NCBI GenBank assembly: GCA_000230935.2
Contig: AGIQ01000010.1
Coordinates: 60,238-124,237, forward strand
From: Mycolicibacterium rhodesiae JS60
GTDB lineage: Bacteria; Actinomycetota; Actinomycetes; Mycobacteriales; Mycobacteriaceae
Reading direction: 5' to 3'
DNA: 64,000 nucleotides
The notes under the pieces were generated by a model. That model was not told the DNA's origin. It saw nothing but the letters and a program-made list of their open reading frames with translations, and made no database searches. The position numbers and the translations under genes are program-made. Positions 32,480-42,100 of the stretch are shown here, one piece after another (within the stretch, counting starts at the first letter, position 1; every line of letters begins with the position of its first letter).

Positions 32480-34548
32480 GTTTGGGCCTCCTTGCGTGCA
32501 TCAAACACCGGCAGGGGTATGACCTCCGCCATCTCGCCGTCATCGTCGAAAGTCTCGTTGTCGGCGGCCCGTTCCGACGGTGACGGGCCATGATGTTCGG
32601 ATGATTCCGTCGGGTCCGGCCAGTCCCGGCCGGCGCTCGCGGCGCTGGTCCGTCCAGTCACTCGGCGCTCGGCTTTCGTCTGCTGCTGCGGCCCAGCGGC
32701 GGCGCGGTCCAGCAAGTCCTCCGCGATGGCCGCAATCTCCGCTTCCTGGGTCTTCTGGGCCCCTCTGCGGTCGGCTACGGAGCGGGCGTGGCGCCACAGT
32801 GTCTCGCCGAACGGCACCGGCGAGGACCGAAGGTGCGTCCACGTCGCGGCCAGCCATCCGTCTTCGTGGTGATTGCGCACCCAAATCCTCGACACGTCAT
32901 ACGGGTCGTAGTGCACTTCCCACTGTCCGTTACGGGCATCGACCCCGGAATGCTGGCGCCGGTATGGGTTGAGCGCCTTGGCGTCATAGGTGCGATGGTT
33001 GATCCGGACCCCGTAACTGTTGATTGTGCGCCACTGCACGGGAAGCAATTCGATATAGTCGTCGGCGTCCAGTGGGACCGGTACATAGCCAGCCACCTCA
33101 ACGAGGGCAGTGTATTTCTCGTTGGGAGACAACGCTTTCCCCGGCGTCACCGGATCCCGCAGGCCATCGTGGGGGCGGTTCTGCCACACCGCGATGATCC
33201 ACTCGTCCAGCAGCGCCTGCAGCTCAATCATCGACCACACCGCGTCGTCCTCGGCGTTTTTCCCACGCCGCTCCACCGATGAACCGACGTAACCGGCCAC
33301 GTACTGTGCGAACAGGGTGCCCACCGACTGCAATGTCCGCTCGATCTTCGGCTTATCGGTCGGGCAGTCGGGATGAGCCGGCTGCAGATTGATCCCCAAT
33401 GTGCAGCACGCTTGCCGAAATGTTTGGGACAGATACGCTTTCCCGTGATCGCAGACGATCGTCTCGGGAGCGATCACCGGCCTGGCCGCAGCATCGGCCA
33501 GGCGCTGATCGACACTGGTCAGGCTGTGGTGCGGAAGTACCGACCGGGACATCCGCAGCGCATCGGCCCATCCCGGGCGCATCGGTTCGGGCGTCAATGC
33601 CCGCGCCAAGAGCAGTGACGCGTCCACTGCTTTGGTCGTCGGTCGCAGCACCGCGGCCGGGATGGACCGCGTAGCGTTGTCGACCATCGCAGTCAGCTCG
33701 ACTCGGTCTACCATGCCGTCATCGAGCACTACCCGTACATCCAGAAGGGTTGAATCGATTTCCACCATCTCGCCGGGGCGCACCACGGTGATCGACCCGA
33801 ATGGGCCATCGGGCTGCTTGGACAGCGATCGCCGCGTCCGTGCTGACCCGAACGTGTGCCGTCCTTCCGCGAGGCGCTTGACCAGCCGGTAGAAGGTGGG
33901 CTGCGACGGCATCGCGGGCGCGTCGTCGGCACCATAGGTGGCCACCAGCGTCTTGGCGACCCGCCGTTGCAGACGCTGCACCGTTCCCGTTGACAGGTCG
34001 GTCTCGCCCTCGATCGCATCCCGCACCGCGGCGACGACACGGTCGTCCACACGGCCGAATACCGCGCGCCGCCGATTATGGCGCCCGTCAACCACTCCCA
34101 GGAGCCCGTCCCGTTCGTAGGCAAATCGGCGACGCTGCAACGCATTCCGACTCACGTCGTGGCCGGCGGCACGCAGCTCGTCCAACTTGGCCAGCTCACG
34201 CTGCCGCAGAGATCGTTTCGCCGTGTCGAACTCTGGGCGGGGACGAATGCCCGCGGCCGTCCCAGGCGGGCGGCCGCTGAGGATCTCCACGATGTGGCGC
34301 TCCCACCACCGTGCTTGCTCGACGGCTGCCTCGGGAATGCCAGCCAGCATTTCCTCAGAACACAGTGGCGGTCGCGACCCCGACACCAATTCCAATGCCG
34401 GATCAACCATCAGCTGCGAGAGCGGCACCACAATCTGCTCGCCGACAGCGTCAACCAGTCGAGCTGATCCGCCCGACAGGGTTACGACGGTGAAAACACC
34501 TGCTGATAAACGGATTTCGTCTCCCTCTCGGACGACACCCGTTCGCAC
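32467..34548 (-). CDS. tniA: TniA/TnsB-type DDE transposase
   Basis: 693 residues. N-terminal HTH domains (~70-240) bind the end repeats; the rve core carries the DDE triad Asp265 (MVEIDSTLLD), Asp367 (VCDHGKAYLS) and Glu403 (KPKIERTLQSVG); the Mu-transposase-like beta-barrel follows (YIELLPVQWRTINSYGVRIN). The acidic C-terminal tail would contact TniB. All three residues are present, so the enzyme looks active. It makes the 3'-end cuts and joins; TnsA makes the other strand cuts. The tnsA stop lies 6 bp upstream. Confidence 0.9.
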   Translation of the reverse strand: MRTGVVREGDEIRLSAGVFTVVTLSGGSARLVDAVGEQIVVPLSQLMVDPALELVSGSRPPLCSEEMLAGIPEAAVEQARWWERHIVEILSGRPPGTAAGIRPRPEFDTAKRSLRQRELAKLDELRAAGHDVSRNALQRRRFAYERDGLLGVVDGRHNRRRAVFGRVDDRVVAAVRDAIEGETDLSTGTVQRLQRRVAKTLVATYGADDAPAMPSQPTFYRLVKRLAEGRHTFGSARTRRSLSKQPDGPFGSITVVRPGEMVEIDSTLLDVRVVLDDGMVDRVELTAMVDNATRSIPAAVLRPTTKAVDASLLLARALTPEPMRPGWADALRMSRSVLPHHSLTSVDQRLADAAARPVIAPETIVCDHGKAYLSQTFRQACCTLGINLQPAHPDCPTDKPKIERTLQSVGTLFAQYVAGYVGSSVERRGKNAEDDAVWSMIELQALLDEWIIAVWQNRPHDGLRDPVTPGKALSPNEKYTALVEVAGYVPVPLDADDYIELLPVQWRTINSYGVRINHRTYDAKALNPYRRQHSGVDARNGQWEVHYDPYDVSRIWVRNHHEDGWLAATWTHLRSSPVPFGETLWRHARSVADRRGAQKTQEAEIAAIAEDLLDRAAAGPQQQTKAERRVTGRTSAASAGRDWPDPTESSEHHGPSPSERAADNETFDDDGEMAEVIPLPVFDARKEAQTWRL

Positions 34549-34554
34549 GTCAGG

Positions 34555-35295
34555 TCACCACCCGGTCCCGAGGCCAATCGCCGTGTCGTCGCCAAGTGCC
34601 GCTCCTTGCAGATCGGCAACTAAACGGCCGTGCCAGAGCAGATGAAACAGTACGGGCAGCACCACCAAAGGAGTCCCGACCGCGTGCACACCAGCCATCA
34701 ACGGACGGACCCGAGCGAAGACCTCCGCCAGTTGATCAGCCAAACCGATCTTCAATACTCGCGGATGCCGATAACCCGACAACCAACGTAGATTCGCCCG
34801 CAGCACTGGATCGAGGGAACCGACACGCAGGTAATCCCAACCGACCATCGCGCACGTGGCGGCAGACCGATCGAACACGTCCCGATCAGCGTCAGAGATC
34901 CGGTCGTCCTCACGAACGTCGACTACGACGACAGATCCATCGCGGCGCCGCACGAAGTAGTCAGGAGCATGCCGCGTGCCGTCACGCCAATGAATCCAAA
35001 ATGGTTGCGACAGAACACCAACAACATCCGGATCGGCATCCAACGCCATCAACTGGTCACGTTCTACCCAGGACTCGTGACCTACATGTGCGCCGGTTGT
35101 GGCGAACCACCACAGCCCGGGAAAGTTACGCTGACCTCGAAACGAGGGGAAATTCCGCACTGGTGAACAGTCCAACTCAAACCGGGTTGCAGCACATCGG
35201 TCCAGCGATTGCCGCGTGCATCCCTCGCGGGTGTTGAACTCCAAGTCCACTGCACTCGCTACACCTGGCCCAGCCGAAACAGCCGACGTCAGCAC
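34555..35295 (-). CDS. tnsA: TnsA-like endonuclease subunit
   Basis: 246 residues; the promoter-proximal gene of the transposition operon. The central part matches the TnsA restriction-like fold: Glu in HESWVERDQL, Asp in HAPDYFVRRRDGSV, and the strand VVVVDVRE, where the usual catalytic Lys of the D-(E/Q)-x-K core is Arg. In actinobacterial TnsA-like proteins a DVR motif is common. TnsA cuts the 5' ends, which makes the element move by cut-and-paste. The first ~60 residues are poorly conserved; the true start may be downstream of 35295. Confidence 0.8.
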   Translation of the reverse strand: MLTSAVSAGPGVASAVDLEFNTREGCTRQSLDRCAATRFELDCSPVRNFPSFRGQRNFPGLWWFATTGAHVGHESWVERDQLMALDADPDVVGVLSQPFWIHWRDGTRHAPDYFVRRRDGSVVVVDVREDDRISDADRDVFDRSAATCAMVGWDYLRVGSLDPVLRANLRWLSGYRHPRVLKIGLADQLAEVFARVRPLMAGVHAVGTPLVVLPVLFHLLWHGRLVADLQGAALGDDTAIGLGTGW

Positions 35296-35314
35296 ACATA
35301 AACGCTAAGCCTCG

Positions 35315-35391
35315 TGCCCCAGATTCAATGAGAAAGACACGCACTTACCCCAGATTCAATGAGAATGCCCCAGAATCAATGAGAACGGACA
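35315..35391. repeat. Right transposon end with three transposase-type sites
   Basis: Repeats at 35315-35334, 35346-35365 and 35366-35391, all in the same orientation, share CCCCAGATTCAATGAGAA; the outermost has one change (AGAATC). The last ends at the terminus GGACA. Tight packing of sites at the right end and loose packing with one inverted site at the left is like the asymmetry of Tn7 ends. Confidence 0.8.
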
Positions 35392-35396
35392 GTCGT
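35392..35396. repeat. Right copy of the GTCGT target-site duplication
   Basis: GTCGT follows the right terminus directly and equals the pentamer before the outer left end (4326-4330), not the GTTGC before the inner left end (25040-25044). Confidence 0.85.
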
Positions 35397-36012
35397 CAAC
35401 GTTCAGGAGTTCAGCACCCTGCGACCGGGCCGGCGCTTGATGTCTCGCCACTGGAACGGGTTTCGGCTCTTCGACGAGCCGGCGTACCTCGCGTACGCCG
35501 GAGGCACTTATGCACACCGCTGCAAGCCCTGGGAGGTGTGGCAGGTCAAGCCCACCCGACCGTTGCGCTACGAACCCACATCGGTCCCGGGTTTCACCAC
35601 CCGCCAACTTCGAGCTCGCCGCATCGAAGTGGTGCAACGCATGGCCCCAGGCTTCGAGTACGGGCCCCACGGCCGCACAGTCCGTGCACTCGTCGAAAAG
35701 CTCGCCCAGGTCCCACCCCAGCCTCCCGATCCGGCACGGCGCGATCTCGACTACGAAATCGCCATGACCTTCCTCGAAGAGCAACGGGGTCACGGAGGGT
35801 GGCTCCACGATTGCCGGGTGTCGCTGGCCACTGCATACCTGGACTGCCTCACGTCGGTCTCATCTACCGGGCCGACCGGCCGCTGGAAACAGCGTCTGGC
35901 AACCGGCTTGCCGGTCCACACCCTCTTGGACGCGGCCATTTCCGGTCTGCCGATCCCGCGCGTCGTCGCTGAGCGGTGGAACCTCACCGAAGATTCGAGT
36001 GCCAGAATCTGA
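35397..36012 (+). pseudogene. 3' part of the backbone gene split by the insertion
   Basis: This continues the frame that starts at 4233. The joined product (237 residues) begins MPTMISSAMDAQARAD, runs through VVTYRDRDVVNVQEFSTLRP across the insertion point, and continues with LMSRHWNGFRLFDEPAYLAY. It is soluble, with no recognised family. A TTG or ATG at 35437/35440 leaves a 190-residue open frame that might still be translated, but without a Shine-Dalgarno sequence. Confidence 0.8.
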
Positions 36013-36129
36013 CCTCAACAGCATCATTGTGCTGAGACGTCCGCTGTGCTGGGTCCGTCGACAAGGCGGGCAGGGCCGCATGAAAAATCAGTGCGCGGCC
36101 CGGACGCAATATCCCCGTAGCCTGGACAT

Positions 36130-36405
36130 ATGACCAATGATGACCACTCGCGGCCGGTGCTACGAGTCATCGACGGCAGACCCCACGCCGCCAACGCGTC
36201 GATCGACGCGCACCTCACCATCGCCGACGTCGCCGCCGCCTGCGGCCTCCCGCAGCCGGTTATCGCTCAGCTAGTTCCCCGAACATGGACCGCCGACGGG
36301 TGGATGTACACCCCCGCCCAGCTAGAGGAAGCAGTCCGGATCGCCCACAGAAGACGCTCCGGCGACGGAGACGACATCGGCACCGAATGGCTGCCCCCGG
36401 GGTGA
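36130..36405 (+). CDS. Small HTH-like hypothetical protein
   Basis: 91 residues. The middle (LTIADVAAACGLPQPVIAQLVPR, then TWTADGWMYTPAQLEEAVRI) looks like a MerR/excisionase-type winged HTH with the wing and second helix. A DNA-binding role is likely. It stands alone between the split gene and a minus-strand gene. Confidence 0.5.
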   Translation: MTNDDHSRPVLRVIDGRPHAANASIDAHLTIADVAAACGLPQPVIAQLVPRTWTADGWMYTPAQLEEAVRIAHRRRSGDGDDIGTEWLPPG

Positions 36406-36506
36406 CGACGCGACGCGCCGCGGCCTCTTACTGAGCCTCCTGACGCGGCTTTCGGTCACCGCCGCAGGCGGCATCCGCCAACGCCGGCTTGGCAGCGGGA
36501 CCCGGT

Positions 36507-36986
36507 TCAGATTCTGAGAGGGCTGCGATCACGCTGAGATGTCTTGCGCCGGCGCCGCTGAGCATGAGCGTCCGCGGCGTAGCGCCACTCAAGCCGTATT
36601 GGTCCGCGCCAGCCGTTCGCGTGCAACGCGATAGCGTGGATTTGCTCGTTCGTTAGCCCGGCGAGGCCGCCGTCTGCGTCATGAGAGCCGACCATGATTC
36701 GGCCACGGAGGAGCGGCACGGTGCTTGGCCGCAGTTTCGCCGCGTACATGAACAGCTCAGTTGCGGGCCGATTGACAGCGCGCGGCTCTGGCCCGGGCCA
36801 GCGGCTGAACCAGAAGTCGAGACGCCCAAACGGGCCCTCTGTTGCGAATGTCTCGACAAACCTGTCCGGCGGGTAAGGGGCGCGCAGGTACATGGCCAGC
36901 TCGTCACGATCGGCGACGTCGATCAGGTCAAGCGACAACGGATGCAAATAGTGGTTCGCGTCGTGAATAAAGATCGCTTGTGGCAT
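36507..36986 (-). CDS. Hypothetical protein
   Basis: 159 residues from ATG 36986 (MPQAIFIHDANHYLHPLSLD); the frame is open to 37034. Balanced composition with conserved-looking FGRLDFWFSRWPGPEPRAVN and ATELFMYAAKLRPSTVPLLR, ending in a basic tail. No family recognised. A TACGAT hexamer ends a few bases before the ATG, so the transcript may be leaderless. Confidence 0.55.
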   Translation of the reverse strand: MPQAIFIHDANHYLHPLSLDLIDVADRDELAMYLRAPYPPDRFVETFATEGPFGRLDFWFSRWPGPEPRAVNRPATELFMYAAKLRPSTVPLLRGRIMVGSHDADGGLAGLTNEQIHAIALHANGWRGPIRLEWRYAADAHAQRRRRKTSQRDRSPLRI

Positions 36987-37064
36987 CTCTATATCGTAAT
37001 CAGCTTGCCCGACACGTCCGGCGCCAACAAACACCGTGTGATGGGTATGGTCATCAGCTCGTTG

Positions 37065-37106
37065 CGGCGTTTCCTCCCCTGGCTTGAGCCAGGGGAGGAA
37101 ACGCCG
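37065..37106. terminator. Perfect 19-bp hairpin at left end of the TnpB element
   Basis: Bases 37065-37083 and 37088-37106 are perfectly complementary with a TTGA loop; the stem core is CCTCCCCTGGC / GCCAGGGGAGG. It lies just before tnpB, where IS200/IS605 elements carry subterminal hairpins recognised by TnpA. It could also act as a terminator between the flanking genes; there is no T-run, which favours the IS-end reading. Confidence 0.65.
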
Positions 37107-37152
37107 CCCCTCCTTTCGGTGGGTTGTCGGTGCGGGCGGTTAGGTTGCGGGG

Positions 37153-38337
37153 GTGTCGCGATACCGACTGTTGCCGACTACTGAGCAGACGGTGCTGTTG
37201 GCCGAGCATTGTCGGCACGCCCGGTATGTGTGGAATCTGGCGGTGGAGCAGCACCAGCACTGGCAACCGGGACGCCGCGCGCCCGGCTACAACGAGCAGT
37301 GCGCCCAGTTGACCGCGGCACGCGCCGAATACGACTGGCTGGCGGGCGGCTCCCAAACCGTGCAGCAGCAGGCGTTGCGGGACTTCGCGCAGGCCATGCA
37401 AAACCATTTCGCCGGAACGCACCGCCGCCCAACGTGGCGCAAAGCCGGTGTGCACGAGGGGTTCCGGCAGGTCGCGGTCAAACCGCATCACATCGAACAG
37501 CTGAATCGCCGGTTCGGGCGAGTGTGGGTGCCCAAGGTCGGCTGGGTCCGATTTCGACTCTCGCGGCCGGTGCCCGAGGGGGCGAAGTCCTACCGGGTCA
37601 CCCGTGATCGGGCCGGGCGCTGGCATATCGCGTTCGCCCATGTCCCCGAGCCGATCCCCAGTCCCGGAGACGGCAGCGCGGTAGGTATCGACCGGGGTGT
37701 CACCGTGTCGGCGGCGCTGTCGAGCGGGGAACTGCTGCACGCCCCTGGCCTCAGCGGCGGTGAGTCGAAACGGCTGGACATGCTGCAGCAGCGGTTGGCC
37801 CGCGCCAAGCGCGGCTCCAACCGGCGCGCCCGCACGAAGCGGGCGATCGCCAAGCTCAAAGCGCGCGAGACCGACCGGCGCAAGGATTGGGTGGAAAAGA
37901 CCACCACTGATATTGCGCGGCGCTTCGACACCATCCGCATCGAGACCCTCGATGTGCGGGCGATGACCCGTAGTGGGCGGGGCACCCCCGAGCAGCCGGG
38001 GGTGCAGGTCGCCCAAAAGCGCGGGCTCAATCGCGGAATCAGCCGCAGCGGTTGGGGCCTTCTCGCGGCGCGTTTGCAGCACAAAGCCTCTGGTCGTGTC
38101 GAGCAAGTACCGGCCGCGTACACGTCGCAACGATGCTCGGAGTGCGGGCACGTCGCGCCAGGAAACCGTAAGAGCCAAGCGGTTTTCCAGTGCGAAGCCT
38201 GCACCGCGGGGCCGTGCAACGCCGACGTGAACGCTGCACGCAATATCGCCGCCGGACGGGCGGTGACAGCACGGGGAGACCTCGGCGTTGGCCGGTCTAC
38301 GAACCGTGAACCTCAACTCTGCTCTCCTGCCGCATAG
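37153..38337 (+). CDS. tnpB: TnpB RNA-guided endonuclease of an IS200/IS605-type element
   Basis: 394 residues from GTG 37153. The split RuvC site is complete: Asp180 (AVGIDRGV), Glu264 (IRIETLDVRAM), Asp358 (CNADVNAARNIA). The zinc ribbon has Cys328/Cys331 (CSECGH) and Cys347/Cys350 (CEAC). N-terminal HTH_OrfB/WED part (YRLLPTTEQTVLLAEHCRHA). TnpB cuts DNA next to a target-adjacent motif guided by the omega RNA made from the element's right end. No tnpA is present, so the element depends on a transposase elsewhere. Confidence 0.9.
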   Translation: MSRYRLLPTTEQTVLLAEHCRHARYVWNLAVEQHQHWQPGRRAPGYNEQCAQLTAARAEYDWLAGGSQTVQQQALRDFAQAMQNHFAGTHRRPTWRKAGVHEGFRQVAVKPHHIEQLNRRFGRVWVPKVGWVRFRLSRPVPEGAKSYRVTRDRAGRWHIAFAHVPEPIPSPGDGSAVGIDRGVTVSAALSSGELLHAPGLSGGESKRLDMLQQRLARAKRGSNRRARTKRAIAKLKARETDRRKDWVEKTTTDIARRFDTIRIETLDVRAMTRSGRGTPEQPGVQVAQKRGLNRGISRSGWGLLAARLQHKASGRVEQVPAAYTSQRCSECGHVAPGNRKSQAVFQCEACTAGPCNADVNAARNIAAGRAVTARGDLGVGRSTNREPQLCSPAA

Positions 38338-38390
38338 GTAGTGGATATACGGGTTGGAATCCTCCGGCTTCAGCCGGGGGAGGACGTCAA
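38338..38390 (+). ncRNA. Right end of TnpB element and probable omega-RNA 3' scaffold
   Basis: Just after the tnpB stop, AATCCTCCGGCTTCAGCCGG begins an imperfect hairpin and the sequence then runs GGGAGGACGTCAA. This is the canonical right-end form of IS605-type elements, where the omega RNA ends at the element boundary and the guide comes from the flank. The boundary is probably at 38390, so the guide would start CGGGTCAGTCC. The upstream part of the omega RNA would overlap the end of tnpB. Confidence 0.55.
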
Positions 38391-39136
38391 CGGGTCAGTC
38401 CTTGTTCGTTGGCGCTGCGGGTCCTGTGGTGTGGTCTGCGCTGTTGTTGGTCGGTCCACCACTGCCGCTGCTGATCGGTGAGCCCATCGGTGAGCGGCTG
38501 TTCCTGGTCGCGGTGGTGGTCCTGTTCGCTGGGGATGAGGGCGGCGAGGTGGGGGTGTTCGCGCCAGGCGTCGCCGTAGATGGCGTGGCCTGCCCAGAGG
38601 CTGATGGCGGGTGTGGCTGGTCCGGTGAGTTGCAGGGGCGAGGTGTGGTCTTCGTCGAATGACATGACCAGGGTGCGGGCGTGCGGTTGGGGGTAGAACT
38701 CGGCGAGGTCTTGGTACCAGAACGATGTGTAGCCGCCGTCGGGGCGGCTGCACATCAGCCGCAAGTTGGTGGTCAGCACCGCGGCTGGGCGGTGGTTGCG
38801 CCAGCTGGGTTGGGCATCCTGCTCGGCGCGGCGTCGTCGGCCACGGTTGACCGCTCCTTGGGTGGCTATCGCTCCGGCCATGAGTAGCGGATTGACGAAG
38901 AATGTGCCGCCGGCGCGGTCGAAGTGGCCGTCGCCACCGACTAGGCGGCTGTAGTGGGCGGGGGCGCTGAGCCTGGTCACTTCGTTGGGTTGCAGCAGTG
39001 GGCCATGGGTTGCCACCACGGGTGGTTCCACTCCCCTGCTCAGCGCGGCGGCGCAGCCTTGGGTGTAGCTCCACCATGGGTCGTCGGGCCCTGTGGTTGT
39101 GCCGCGGTCGGCGTTGTCGGTACGTTCTGAGTTCAC
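38387..39136 (-). CDS. Hypothetical protein, last gene of the methylase-helicase operon
   Basis: 249 residues from GTG 39136, which overlaps the stop of the large gene (GTGA). Middle part: LLQPNEVTRLSAPAHYSRLV, GGTFFVNPLLMAGAIATQGA, then NLRLMCSRPDGGYTSFWYQD; the end is Gln/Arg-rich. No catalytic motif recognised. The stop codon (38387-38389) lies inside the right end of the TnpB element, so the insertion may have trimmed the C-terminus. Confidence 0.6.
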   Translation of the reverse strand: MNSERTDNADRGTTTGPDDPWWSYTQGCAAALSRGVEPPVVATHGPLLQPNEVTRLSAPAHYSRLVGGDGHFDRAGGTFFVNPLLMAGAIATQGAVNRGRRRRAEQDAQPSWRNHRPAAVLTTNLRLMCSRPDGGYTSFWYQDLAEFYPQPHARTLVMSFDEDHTSPLQLTGPATPAISLWAGHAIYGDAWREHPHLAALIPSEQDHHRDQEQPLTDGLTDQQRQWWTDQQQRRPHHRTRSANEQGLTR

Positions 39137-42100
39137 AGCGCCAGCCCTTCGTCGGTGTCGCGGTCGTGCTCCTGGCCCTGTTCCTGTTGGGAGGCAAGGT
39201 AGTCGGCGGCGCGGGAACGCTCGGCGATTTTGTGGGCGAAGCGGTACTGCTCGGCGGTGTCGAGGCCGGATTCCTCGAGGAGGAACGGGGTTGGGTTGAG
39301 GTGCAGGGACCATCCGGGTTCGCGGCCGGCGGCCCGCATGCGGTGCTGGGCCTCGGCGGCTTTGGCTTTGGCTGCCTCGGATTGGGCTTCTAGACGCAGC
39401 ATTGTGGTCAAGGTGGAATGTTCTTCTCTGAGCGCGGCCAGTTCGTGGCCGCGGTCGAACTGCTCGACCTCAGTGGTTTGGAGGTCTTCGATGGTGGCGG
39501 TGAGCTGGTCGTGGTTGCGTTGTAGCCGCTGGTGATGGTTGGGAAGGTCCTTGTAGAGGTTCTCCAGGCGGGTGAGCAGGCCCCGGGTTTTGGCGCTGCC
39601 GCTGTCGTCGCGGCTGCCCACGGTTTCGTGCAGATCGAGCACCGTGGCGTCGATTTCGGCTGACGGCACGTCGGCTTTGATCCACAGTTTCGAGTTCATG
39701 TGGTCGCGGCGGGCGAGGAGCCCGACACCGTTGATCGAGGCGTTGAGCGGGCGGTTCTCGTAGCCAGGGGCGTTCTTCATGGCGTGGTAGGTGTTGCGGG
39801 AGACGGTGGCGAACGCGTCGGCGGCGTCCTTACGCTCCTTATATCCACGGCCTTCGACCAGGACGGTGGGACGGGCATCGGGGTCGCGGGCGGCGACGTC
39901 TTCAACCACGGGCGCCAGGGCCTGCAGGTCGGAGTTGACGATGGCGAGTTGGCGTTGGGTGGCGGCGATTTCGCGGTCACGGCTGGCCAGGGTCTCGTGG
40001 TGGGAGCGTTCCAGTGCGGCGAGGTGGTCGATCTCGTCTTGGAGTTGCACCTGTCGCACGTAGCGGGGGTCGCCGGTGGCGATGGCCTTGGTTTCGGCGG
40101 CGCTGGCGCTGAGGTCTCCCCCACCGACGTCCTCGACTTCATCGACGGCGATGTCGGCGCGTTTGACCTGTTCGATGAACAGCGATTTGGCCTCGATCTT
40201 CTGCCACATCACCGTGTCGTAGCTGCCTTCGACGACGTAGTTGAAGATGTGAACCGCGCGATTCTGGTTGCCTTGTCGGATGATTCGGCCCTCGCGCTGC
40301 TCCAGATCGGCTGGGCGCCAGGGCACGTCGACGTGATGCAGGGCGACCGCGCGGGCCTGTACGTTTGTGCCGGTACCCATCTTCTCTGTTGATCCGAGTA
40401 GCACCGAGACCATCCCGCGGTTGCATTCATCGAACAGTCGTAGCTTGTCCTCGGGTTTTTCGGCGTCGTGGATGAACCGGATTTTCTCGGCCGGCATGCC
40501 GCGGCTGATCAGCTCGTCGCGGATGGCGGTGTACATGCCGAAGCTGTCTTTGGGTTTTCCGGCCTTTCTGGTGGGCGTGCCCCGGTCGCAGAACACGATC
40601 TGCAGCCCGCCGGGATTGGGCATGTCGTGGCCGTGCTGGGGGTCTTTGTAGATGCGGTCGGCGGTGGCCTTGTGCACCGCCATGATCTGGTCGGCCACTG
40701 CTGCGGTACGCGAGTATGCCGGGGCGGGCAGGTGCACCATCCGAGGGTCGAGGCTGGCCTCCCGGCCGTCGTTGCTGATCTTGAGGATGTTGTCGCGGGC
40801 CATGTTCTTCGGGTCGATGTCGGTGGCCCGGTACCCGAGGTCGGTGATGAAGTCTTTGAGTTCCTGATCGGCTGGGATGTTGATGATGGTGCGTTTTCCG
40901 CCGACCAGTTCCGGCAGCTCGATGTCGGCCTGGTCGAGCACCTGGTCGCGGGTGATGACGTCGGTGAACACCGAGGACAGCTTCAGCAGCTCCTGCAGGT
41001 TGCAGAACTTGCCGACGCGGGTGACCGGCCGCAGCTGGGTGCCGGTGGCGTTGACCTCGACGGTGTTGATGGTGGAGGTGAACGCTGCTCCCCAGTCGTT
41101 GAGGTGGAACACGCCGGCGTCGTCGAGCAGGTCGGGACGCAGGTAGCGCTGCATGACATACATTTCGCCGAGGCTGTTGGCGACGGGAGTGCCGGTGGCG
41201 AAGGTGGCGACCCGCTCGTCGGCCGCGGTGGGCTGGCGGCCGAGGGCCAGGGCCTCCTCGCCGCGGCGCTGGCGCAGCATATCCATCTTCATCGCCAGGT
41301 CGTCGGCACGCTCAGATCCGTTGGGGCACGCCAATTCCTTGACTGCTGACAGCCTTGTTCTGTTTTTGAACATGTGGGCTTCGTCGATGAAAAGGTAGTC
41401 CGCGCCTGTCTGCTCGAACCGCAGACCGGTGTCCTTGCTGGCCTGCTCGGTGAGGTCTTTGAGTTTGGTTTCGTAGCGCTGCAGCGCCTTCTCGAGACGT
41501 TTGACGCTGGTTGGGGTGGTGTCCTCGGTGGTGGCGGTGAGTGCTTCGCGCAGGATTTCCAGTTCGCGTTCGATGTAGTCGCGTTGCACCTCGGGCCCGA
41601 CCGGGATCGCTTCGAACAGCGACTGCGGCGCGATGACCATGTCCCAGTCCGAGGTGGCAGACTGGGCGATGAAGCGCCGGCGGCCTTCGGGGTCGGTTCC
41701 CGGTGCGCCGAGCAGGATTTCAGCGCTGGGGTACCACCACTTGGCCTCCTTGCCGACCTGCTCAATGATGTGGTTGGGCACCACGAGCCAGGGTTGGCGT
41801 GCCAGCCCGAGTCGGCGCATTTCCATCGCGGCCATGAACATGGTGCCGGATTTGCCTGCACCGACCACGTGGTCGAGCAGCACGTTGGGTTCGGCGATGA
41901 TTCGTGCCACCGCGTCGCGTTGGTAGGGGTGCGGTTCGAAGCGCTTCGACAGGCCGGGCAGGGTCAGCGCGGCGCCGGAGTATTTGGGTGCCCGTAGGCA
42001 GTTGAACCGTTCGTTGTAGACGTTGACCAGTTCGTCGCGGCGAGTCTCGTCGGCGAAGATCCATTTCTGGAACGCCTCGCTGATCTTGGTGGCTTTGGCC

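Larger units (their letters stand above)
4331..35391. mobile_element. 31-kb composite insertion bounded by Tn7-like ends and a GTCGT target duplication
   Basis: The left boundary begins TGTCCGTTCTCATTGA at 4331 and the right boundary ends with its exact inverse at 35391. Both outer flanks are GTCGT (4326-4330 and 35392-35396), and the flanking gene halves rejoin in frame. The outer ends therefore belong to one original 5-bp-duplicating insertion. The present inside is not a simple transposon: 4331-6238 is a duplicate of the left end, 6239-25044 is foreign mosaic DNA, and 25045-35391 is a complete element with its own left end, flanked by a different pentamer (GTTGC, 25040-25044). Confidence 0.85.
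25045..35391. mobile_element. Tn7-like mercury-resistance transposon (complete element)
   Basis: 10,347 bp. The left end starts TGTCCGTTCTCATTGA and the right end is its inverse; over 26 bp the ends differ at one base. Each end has three ~20-bp transposase-type repeats (left 25045-25070, 25093-25112 inverted, 25128-25147; right 35315-35334, 35346-35365, 35366-35391). The minus strand of the right half encodes tnsA, tniA/tnsB, tniB/tnsC and tniQ; the left half carries heavy-metal cargo. A TnsA-type endonuclease with a DDE transposase implies cut-and-paste movement with 5-bp duplications. Confidence 0.85.
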
